Source: Moorella sp. UBA4076 (GTDB lineage Bacteria > Bacillota > DSM-521 > Neomoorellales > Neomoorellaceae). From it: DNA of 10,708 nucleotides. The notes below the pieces were generated by a model. That model searched no databases, had not been told where the DNA came from, and saw nothing but the letters and a program-made list of their open reading frames with translations. The DNA lies in the NCBI GenBank assembly GCA_002383405.1, contig DFYS01000019.1:1-10708 (forward strand). Reading direction: 5' to 3'. Made by a program: the position numbers and the translations under genes. This document shows positions 6,459 to 10,708 of the stretch, in pieces (position 1 is the stretch's first letter; each line of letters begins with the position of its first letter).

Positions 6459-6518
6459 ATTATATTTATTCGACGTTTTCCCGGAGTTACCTGCCTGCGA
6501 TACTAAAAACCCGTCGAA
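6459..6518 (-). promoter_or_regulatory. Possible helicase promoter next to an inverted repeat
   Basis: On the minus strand a TATAAT (6464-6459) would start transcription near 6452, about 67 nt before the helicase ATG. No clear -35 is found at 16-18 nt. Just upstream, TTCGACG (6469-6475) and CGTCGAA (6512-6518) form a perfect 7-bp inverted repeat, and TTTT/AAAA extend it after a small bulge. It may be an operator, or a weak terminator of the toxin-antitoxin unit upstream. Confidence 0.35.
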
Positions 6519-6579
6519 AGGTACAAATTAAGCAAAAAGGCAACTATCCAGGCCATCACCGCGTTTAGCCGCTTTGGCG

Positions 6580-6906
6580 TTACTTGCTGTCAATATCGCG
6601 AAACCTGGTTAGCCACATAGACCCGCGGGGCTTTCGCTGTAAGGCTGACAGGTAAGATGGGATGGGGGTTATTGAGGAAGAGAGAGGAATGGTAAGCAGA
6701 GGGGCCCCCATCTTGTAGGAGCAGGGTAAATGTTGCGTAAATTGAGCAGAATTAGCTTTGATGTGGGAGCCTTGAGTCGGATTTTGGCGGAGGGCTTCTA
6801 TAGCAGCTGCTATACGCTTTTGTAGCCGGTGATCTAAACGTCTGAGATAGCTTTCGGCGCGGCGGGACAATCGTACCTTAAAGATTGAGTTCTCTTTTGA
6901 GTTCAT
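6580..6906 (-). CDS. RelE/ParE-family toxin with abnormal C-terminus (probably decayed)
   Basis: Residues 8-50 match the RelE/ParE fold: beta strand FKVRLSRRAE, then the two-helix hairpin YLRRLDHRLQKRIAAAIEAL, then QNPTQGSHIK. Type II toxins of this family cut mRNA on the ribosome or poison gyrase. A normal member would continue with R-Y-R-x-G-x-Y-R-x-x-Y and end near VxxIxxRxxxY by residue ~85-95. Here SYKMG (64-68) is the last recognisable piece. The remainder is Pro/Ser-rich and ends at residue 108, while a different frame ends in VYVANQVSRY. A frameshift or small deletion after the G-run at about 6704-6712 is likely, so activity is doubtful. The gene overlaps the antitoxin by 29 bp, giving coupled translation. 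Confidence 0.65.
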   Translation of the reverse strand: MNSKENSIFKVRLSRRAESYLRRLDHRLQKRIAAAIEALRQNPTQGSHIKANSAQFTQHLPCSYKMGAPLLTIPLSSSITPIPSYLSALQRKPRGSMWLTRFRDIDSK

Positions 6907-7081
6907 CCCAGTCTACCCATTCGCCGCGGGCTATTTCGGCCTTGCCAGCTTCAATATCGGCAATATTTGCTGATGTCAGCTCATCGTCTTCCAGTTCCCG
7001 CGCATAAGACAGCAATAGTTTTAGTTGCTTTGCTGGCAGGCGATGAATTATTTTTTCCAGCTCTTCTCTCATAGCACTCAT
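6878..7081 (-). CDS. Antitoxin of the RelE/ParE-type module
   Basis: This acidic 67-residue protein has an N-terminal helix pair (MREELEKIIHRLPAKQLK, LLLSYARELE) and a C-terminal tail EWVDWDELKRELNL. The tail is typical of small antitoxins that wrap around RelE/ParE toxins (DUF2281/Phd-like group). The ATG at 7079-7081 has AGGGGG 8 nt upstream. It is the first gene of the module, the toxin follows with a 29-bp overlap, and a -10 box plus inverted repeat lie directly ahead, as expected for an autoregulated antitoxin. No zinc or HTH motif is visible; the N-terminal half would have to provide DNA binding, alone or with a partner. Confidence 0.78.
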   Translation of the reverse strand: MSAMREELEKIIHRLPAKQLKLLLSYARELEDDELTSANIADIEAGKAEIARGEWVDWDELKRELNL

Positions 7082-7107
7082 AATGCAGCCCCCTTGCTTG
7101 CATTATA
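7080..7107 (-). promoter_or_regulatory. Promoter -10 box and 8-bp inverted-repeat operator of the antitoxin gene
   Basis: A perfect TATAAT lies on the minus strand at 7107-7102. ATAATGCA (7080-7087) and TGCATTAT (7099-7106) are perfect 8-bp reverse complements with 11 nt between. One arm overlaps the -10 box and the other the ATG start, and the ribosome site sits between them. The -35 is weak (CCAACA at 16 nt). The arrangement fits autorepression by the toxin-antitoxin complex; that function is inferred. Confidence 0.6.
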
Positions 7108-7293
7108 CCTGTTTTTCGGACTTTGTTGGAGCGGGGCATTATCATTATCGAGGGCCTGCGTCTGAAGGATGTGCCGCCCGGTGAGTACTGGATGCTGGCC
7201 CTGCCTTTGCGCCTCCTGGGCGCCGAGGCTGCCCCGGCACGGGTAGTGCTGCTGGAAATGGAGGCTGGCCAGGAACAAGTTCCGGAAGGGTAA
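7105..7293 (+). pseudogene. Cyclase-family protein C-terminal remnant
   Basis: The frame reads FRTLLERGIIIIEGL, then LKDVPPGEYWMLALPLRLLG and PARVVLLEM before stopping at TAA 7291-7293. This is the typical end of the cyclase/kynurenine-formamidase family (PF04199): IIENL...LPP..F.L.ALPLK..G.DGSPARV. Family members are ~200-270 residues; only about 60 remain and no start codon with a ribosome site exists. The recognisable homology begins exactly where the antitoxin promoter and inverted repeat begin on the other strand, which suggests that arrival of the toxin-antitoxin segment cut the gene. The metal-binding HxGTHxD motif lies in the missing part, so no activity is possible. Confidence 0.7.
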
Positions 7294-7358
7294 AAAGTCC
7301 TCGCTATTTTTTGCAGTATCATTTAAAATTAGAAGTAAGCGGGATGGGAGAAATAGAT

Positions 7359-7688
7359 ATGGAACTGGGCCAGATACAGGAGACGATCATTAAAGGCAAC
7401 TGGGTAATGAGCCGCCATGCCAGGCAGCGTGCTGGCCAGCGATGCATCCTGACTGCAGATGTAATAGCAGCTTTGTTGACCGGCGAAATCCTGGAAGATT
7501 ACCCTGAGGATCCCCGAGGGGCGAGTTGCCTGGTATCTGGTCATATCCCGGATGGGCGATCTATTCATATAGTTTGTTCTTTGGATAATGATGGCACGCT
7601 AGTTATAATAACTGTTTATATCCCTGAACCGCCAAAATGGATAAATGAAAAAAGCAGGGGTAATAAGGGGGTAATTAAAGATGACTAA
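7359..7688 (+). CDS. DUF4258 toxin-like protein
   Basis: This 109-residue protein matches the DUF4258 pattern, a small RelE/BrnT-like fold. It has SRHARQRAGQR (residues 18-28), the helix TADVIAALLTGEILEDYPED, then SCLVSG...GRSIHIVCSL and VIITVYIPEPPKWI. Conserved His20, Arg22 and Arg28 are plausible RNA-contacting residues. Such proteins are commonly encoded just before a YgiT-type zinc-finger protein and act as type II toxins in that pairing. The ATG at 7359 is chosen because GGGAG (7346-7350) lies 8 nt upstream; in-frame ATGs or TTGs from 7311 are less well placed. It overlaps the antitoxin by 8 bp. Toxin activity is inferred from family and layout. Confidence 0.82.
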   Translation: MELGQIQETIIKGNWVMSRHARQRAGQRCILTADVIAALLTGEILEDYPEDPRGASCLVSGHIPDGRSIHIVCSLDNDGTLVIITVYIPEPPKWINEKSRGNKGVIKDD

Positions 7689-7932
7689 ATGTCCGCTTTG
7701 CGGTAGTAAGGTCAGGCGAAAAAAAGTCCAAGTTGAGAATTGGTGGGGTGATAAATTAACTCTGGTGGAAAACGTCCCGGCCTGGGTATGCGAGGAATGT
7801 GGCGAACAATATTATGATGCGGGAACAGCTCTCCAGTTGGAAGAAATCCAGAAGGAGCACCTGAAACCTAAACGGGTTATCGAAGTACCGGTATACGATT
7901 TTTATGAGCCGGAGCAGCGCGCAAAAGTATAA
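7681..7932 (+). CDS. YgiT-type zinc-finger antitoxin (MqsA N-domain-like)
   Basis: This 83-residue protein carries a CPLC (C4, C7) and CEEC (C37, C40) zinc site and ends with RVIEVPVYDF, the usual ending of short YgiT-type zinc-finger proteins. In MqsA this domain binds the toxin and a C-terminal HTH binds DNA; the HTH is absent here, so autoregulation would need another mode. The ATG overlaps the DUF4258 stop by 8 bp, and AAGGGGG lies 9 nt upstream, inside the toxin gene. The toxin-first order resembles mqsRA and higBA. The protein looks complete, and this module appears functional in contrast to the minus-strand one beside it. Confidence 0.85.
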   Translation: MTKCPLCGSKVRRKKVQVENWWGDKLTLVENVPAWVCEECGEQYYDAGTALQLEEIQKEHLKPKRVIEVPVYDFYEPEQRAKV

Positions 7933-7984
7933 TTTGCGCAGTGAATTTTTGACCCCATTCATGATGGCTGCTGCCATCCCGAGC

Positions 7985-8179
7985 ACTCAGATAAGCCCGG
8001 ACAATATCTTAATTTTCATCGCCGGCCCCCTGGCCGGCAGCGGCGCCAGGGGGGTCAACCGCTGGCTGGCGGTGACTAAAAGCCCCTTAAGCGGCGGCTT
8101 TATCCGCTCGGTGGGCGGCAGCGACTTTAGCGCCTGGCTTCACAGCGCCGGTTACGAGATGCTTATCCTTTGGAACTGA
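7985..8179 (+). pseudogene. Aldehyde:ferredoxin oxidoreductase N-terminal-domain remnant
   Basis: The frame reads ISPDNILIFIAGPLAGSGA followed by VTKSPLSGGFIRSVGG and AGYEMLIL, then stops at TGA 8177-8179. This is the conserved part of domain 1 of tungsten AOR family enzymes (LSPENxLIFATGPLTGT, VTKSPLTGGIGDSNSGG, LKxAGYDAIIIEG), which binds the bis-pterin cofactor. The family is about 600 residues; the first ~70 and everything after ~140 are missing, including the cysteines for the iron-sulfur cluster. The frame opens within the zinc-finger gene with no ribosome site. It is debris, but it does point to a host lineage with tungsten enzymes. A strong inverted repeat (CCCCCTGGC 8026-8034, GCCAGGGGG 8045-8053) lies inside it. 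Confidence 0.78.
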
Positions 8180-8264
8180 TGGCCGCGATGCTGGCGGCCG
8201 TTATAGTATTTAAAATAGATGCCTGATAGTCCGGGTTGGCACGACCGTCCGGGATACGCCGGGC

Positions 8265-9059
8265 CTACTCCTGCCGGCTGAAGGACCAGGAGCCCAGCAC
8301 CCCCAGGACCAGCGTCAGGCCGGCGACTACGGCCAGGTCAAAGCCGAAACTGTAGTGGACCAGGAACTTCAGCACCTGGGGGTCGGCACCGGCGTAGATC
8401 AGGCGGCGCAGGGCATCGACGCCGTAGGTGAGGGGGTCGAGCTGCATCAGGACCCGCATCCAGGCCGGCAGGTTGGTCATGGGGAACATGGCGCCGCTCA
8501 AGAAAAAGAGGGGCATGACCAGAAAGTTCATGAACATCTGGAACCCTTCCATGGTCTGCATGCGGCTGGCAATGGCGATGCCCAGGAAGGTGAGCCCCAG
8601 AGAAATAAGAAACAGCATTCCCAGGAGCTGGAGGATGACTGCCAGGCTTAAAGGTACTTTAATCAACGGCGCCAGGAGAAGCATGATGGCGGCCTGGATA
8701 AGGGCTACGGTGCTGCCGCCCAGGGCTTTGCCCAGAGCGGTGGCCCAGCGGGGCACCGGGGCCACCAGGACCTCTTTTAAGAAGCCGAATTCCCGGTCCC
8801 AGATAATGGAGATGCCGGAGAAAACAGAGGTAAAAAGGACGGACATGGCCAGGATGCCGGGATACATGAACTGGACATAGTTGACCGGGACGCCGGTGGG
8901 GACACTACGAAAACCCATGGCGGCGCTGATGCCCTGGCCGACAATGAGCAGGTAGAGGAGGGGCTGGCCGATCATACCGACGATGCGGCTGCGCTCGCGG
9001 ATAAAGCGGATAAACTCCCGGTACCAGATGGTATAGATAGCGCGTAAAGCTGGCTGCAT
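8265..9059 (-). CDS. ABC-2 type exporter permease
   Basis: This 264-residue inner-membrane protein of the ABC-2 (DrrB/NodJ-like) family is the transmembrane half of a drug, lipid or polysaccharide exporter. Six hydrophobic segments are seen at about 25-48, 62-86, 110-131, 138-165, 173-194 and 240-259. The family motif IIWDREFGFLKEVLVAPV (85-102) lies between segments two and three, where the coupling helix contacts the ATPase, and LSGAMFPMTNLPAWM (187-201) is the usual loop after segment five. The ATG at 9057-9059 is preceded by GGAGGGG at 7 nt; an upstream in-frame start at 9185 would add 42 unlikely residues. The partner ATPase is upstream on the same strand, separated by 348 nt. The substrate cannot be told. 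Confidence 0.93.
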   Translation of the reverse strand: MQPALRAIYTIWYREFIRFIRERSRIVGMIGQPLLYLLIVGQGISAAMGFRSVPTGVPVNYVQFMYPGILAMSVLFTSVFSGISIIWDREFGFLKEVLVAPVPRWATALGKALGGSTVALIQAAIMLLLAPLIKVPLSLAVILQLLGMLFLISLGLTFLGIAIASRMQTMEGFQMFMNFLVMPLFFLSGAMFPMTNLPAWMRVLMQLDPLTYGVDALRRLIYAGADPQVLKFLVHYSFGFDLAVVAGLTLVLGVLGSWSFSRQE

Positions 9060-9144
9060 AATGCGGCCCCTCCAAAATAACATTCTACCATCATTAGCAT
9101 GCTTCTCAGGGTGAGGCAGGTTCCCTTTTGTGCCACTTCTCGCC

Positions 9145-9312
9145 TTATACTTGTACGAACTCGGCTGGCGATGGTGCGCGGCCAAAACTTAAGCCTTCGG
9201 GCTTTAAACTCGCGACTGCGCTGTTCCGAAAGGAGCCTCGTCCTTTTGAACTATGCTTAAATGCGCCCTCCGGGAACACGCCCCACCCCTCCCACAGTGC
9301 TAACATTTTCAT
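9145..9312 (-). CDS. Small ORF (55 codons) between ATPase and permease
   Basis: The ATG at 9310-9312 overlaps the stop of a 9-codon leader ORF as ATGA, and the frame runs to TAA 9145-9147. It begins MKMLALWEGWGVFPEGAF and is Ser/Gly/Arg-rich afterwards. It has no recognisable domain, signal peptide or membrane segment. Two small hairpins lie in it (AAGCC-TTCG-GGCTT at 9191-9204; AAAGGA/TCCTTT at 9229-9246), so it may instead be structured leader RNA that happens to be open. It has no ribosome site of its own and would depend on re-initiation from the leader ORF. Confidence 0.3.
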   Translation of the reverse strand: MKMLALWEGWGVFPEGAFKHSSKGRGSFRNSAVASLKPEGLSFGRAPSPAEFVQV

Positions 9313-9338
9313 GGTTCGTTGTGGCGGCGCACCGCCAT
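9309..9338 (-). promoter_or_regulatory. Putative leader ORF with strong ribosome site and overlapping hairpin
   Basis: On the minus strand GGAGGAG lies 6 nt before an ATG (9336-9338) that encodes MAVRRHNEP and ends at TGA 9309-9311. The start codon sits at the base of a hairpin, TGGCGG (9322-9327) with CCGCCA (9332-9337). A strong ribosome site on a 9-codon frame between two exporter genes resembles a translational attenuator. This is inference from layout only. Confidence 0.35.
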
Positions 9339-9407
9339 GAATGGCTCCTCCGAAATGACATGTAAAAGATGGGAGGTTAGAGGTGGGTACTGCAGCGGCA
9401 GTAGCAG

Positions 9408-10385
9408 CTAGTGTCGCCGGCGGCCGTGGCGGCGGTTCAGGCGTATGAGCTCGGCACTGGAGGCCTTGTCTTCGCGGATGGCGCGGCCGGTGAGGCTTAA
9501 GAAAACGTCGTCCAGGGTGGGGCGCCGTAACTGGATGCTGTTGATCTGGCCGCGGAAGTCGGCGGCCACCCGCGGGATAAAGGTAGCGCCATTGTCCACC
9601 TGCAGGCGCAGGCCTTCTTCGTCTTTAATGACTTCAAGGCCGTAGCGAGCAGCGATCTCATCCCGCAGGCGCGAGTCATCGACGGTCATCATGGCCACCA
9701 CGTCTCCCCCCAGCCGGCGCTTCAGGTTATCCGGTGTATCTAACGCCTGGATGCGGCCGTAGTCGATAATGGCGATGCGGTCGCAGTTCTCGGCTTCGTC
9801 CATATAGTGGGTGGTCATGAAGATGGTGATGTTTTTCTCGCGGCGCAGGTGGTGGATATGCTGCCAGATGGCGCTGCGGGTCTGGGGGTCCAGGCCGACG
9901 GTCGGTTCGTCCAGGAAAAGCACCCGCGGGTGGTGGAGGAAACCGCGGGCGATCTCCAGCCGCCGCCGCATGCCGCCGGAAAAGGTGCGCACGATATCCC
10001 GGCGGCGATCGCTAAGGCCCACCATGGCCAGGACTTCGTCCGTGCGTTCCTTGATCGCGGCCCGGGAAAGGCCGTAGAGGAGGCCGTGCAGGAGCAGGTT
10101 TTCTGCCGCCGTCAGGCGGTCGTCCAGGGAGTTGTCCTGGAAGACCAGGCCGATGGCGCGGCGGACGGCGTCCGGCTGGCGGGCGACGTCAAAACCGGCC
10201 AGGGTGATACGGCCGGCGGTAGGCCGGAGCAGGGTGCAGAGCATCTTAATAGTCGTCGATTTGCCGGCGCCGTTAGGCCCCAGAAAGCCGAAGATCTCTC
10301 CTTCTTCCACATCAAAAGTCACTCCGGCGACGGCGGTGAGGCCGTTGAAGCGCTTGACCAGGTCCTGGACAGCGATTATCGCCAC
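9408..10385 (-). CDS. ABC-2 type exporter ATP-binding protein (DrrA-like)
   Basis: This cytoplasmic ATPase drives the permease encoded downstream. Taking the GTG at 10383-10385 gives 325 residues: Walker A GPNGAGKST (36-44), Q-loop FQDN (Q83), signature FSGGMRRRLEIARG (135-148), Walker B VLFLDEP (155-161), D-loop GLDP, and H-loop TTHYMDEA (H193). The region after ~220 is the DrrA/CcmA-type C-terminal domain ending PTLDDVFLSLTG, found in daunorubicin-type exporters. The GTG is favoured over the ATG at 10403 because AAAGGAAG lies 7 nt before GTG, and the ATG is itself part of that ribosome site. The promoter at 10423-10451 gives a ~30-nt leader to the GTG. All catalytic motifs are intact. Confidence 0.93.
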   Translation of the reverse strand: MAIIAVQDLVKRFNGLTAVAGVTFDVEEGEIFGFLGPNGAGKSTTIKMLCTLLRPTAGRITLAGFDVARQPDAVRRAIGLVFQDNSLDDRLTAAENLLLHGLLYGLSRAAIKERTDEVLAMVGLSDRRRDIVRTFSGGMRRRLEIARGFLHHPRVLFLDEPTVGLDPQTRSAIWQHIHHLRREKNITIFMTTHYMDEAENCDRIAIIDYGRIQALDTPDNLKRRLGGDVVAMMTVDDSRLRDEIAARYGLEVIKDEEGLRLQVDNGATFIPRVAADFRGQINSIQLRRPTLDDVFLSLTGRAIREDKASSAELIRLNRRHGRRRH

Positions 10386-10422
10386 TGGGTTACTTCCTTT
10401 CATTCTACCTGCTTAAAAATTA

Positions 10423-10451
10423 ATTCTATCAATGTATCCAGGTGGAATCAA
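10423..10451 (-). promoter_or_regulatory. Sigma-A type promoter of the ABC exporter genes
   Basis: On the minus strand TTGATT (10451-10446) and TAGAAT (10428-10423) are separated by exactly 17 nt. Transcription would start near 10416, about 30 nt before the GTG start of the ATPase gene. Confidence 0.7.
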
Positions 10452-10708
10452 GCTTTCCGACACGAATTATCAGTGCTGACGCATATAAAATCGCGAGAGG
10501 CAGGAAATAGTTCCCTGGTTTAGCGAATAGATCCGGGGCATATCTTTTACAGGGGAAATGGGCGCTGCAGATCCTTTTACCAACCGCATTGGTTAAAAAC
10601 CGTTGCAAATCCGCTCGGGGTTAAGGCCGGGATGTTATATAGCGGCCGGAGTATAACTGCCTCTCCAGGCAGGCGGCAGCCAGAGAGGGACGGCCAGCCG
10701 GCAGTCAC
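10452..10708. other. Right-end region without a recognisable gene
   Basis: No protein or RNA gene can be supported. ACCAA (10579-10583) and TTGGT (10589-10593) form a dyad flanked by TTTT and AAAA, which could be an operator or a weak hairpin. Near the edge, nested repeats ACTGCC/GGCAGT and CTCTC/GAGAG (about 10657-10706) could fold into a stem, possibly the leader of something beyond the window. Confidence 0.4.

Noticed and set aside
8026..8053. Strong CCCCCTGGC/GCCAGGGGG hairpin as a terminator after the zinc-finger gene.
   Set aside because: It lies within the AOR coding remnant, encodes the expected GPL.GSG motif and has no T-run.
9807..10523. Long plus-strand frame opposite the ABC ATPase.
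   Set aside because: It is antisense to a fully motif-complete ATPase, with His/Gln/Gly-rich sequence and no ribosome site.
1..10708. CRISPR array, rRNA, insertion sequence or phage genes.
   Set aside because: No regularly spaced repeats, rRNA-like segments, transposase or integrase motifs were seen on either strand.

Overview
The window looks like accessory chromosome from a moderately GC-rich, anaerobic, thermophilic Firmicute. A Moorella-type acetogen is my best guess. That rests on pieces of a tungsten aldehyde:ferredoxin oxidoreductase, a rhamnose/1,2-propanediol-type locus, GC-rich coding sequence and strong Shine-Dalgarno sites; it is an inference, not a database match.

Left part (1-2090, + strand): a broken deoxysugar locus. 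In order it holds the end of an unidentified protein, the C-terminal third of a rhamnulokinase (RhaB-like), a short tail resembling a rhamnose ABC sugar-binding protein, one intact class II aldolase (fuculose/rhamnulose-1-phosphate aldolase type), and the first ~70 codons of an acetate/propionate-kinase gene that is frameshifted and cut. The aldolase carries a C-terminal CxxCxxC motif, a flexible linker and an amphipathic helix of the kind that directs enzymes into bacterial microcompartments. Two small minus-strand fragments follow. The locus reads as the remains of a rhamnose/fucose microcompartment operon in which only the aldolase survives.

2055-2270: tRNA-Gly(CCC) with a near-consensus promoter and two tandem hairpin terminators. 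2270-2709 is AT-rich, with one weak ORF.

2710-6385 (- strand): a two-gene unit of a SNF2-family helicase with an unusually long disordered linker and, overlapping it by 8 bp, a coiled-coil/zinc-ribbon partner I cannot name. This is the best candidate for an undescribed system.

6580-7932: two toxin-antitoxin modules placed back to back. On the - strand is an antitoxin plus a RelE/ParE toxin with an abnormal C-terminus; on the + strand is a DUF4258 toxin plus a YgiT-type zinc-finger antitoxin. Between and beside them lie stumps of a cyclase-family gene (C-terminus) and an aldehyde:ferredoxin oxidoreductase (N-terminal part). A perfect 8-bp inverted repeat spans the -10 box and start of the first antitoxin.

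8265-10451 (- strand): an ABC-2 exporter, ATPase first and then permease, behind a good sigma-A type promoter. The 348-nt gap between the two genes holds a 9-codon leader ORF with a strong ribosome site, overlapped by a hairpin and joined by ATGA overlap to a 55-codon ORF. The last 300 bp contain no gene I can support.
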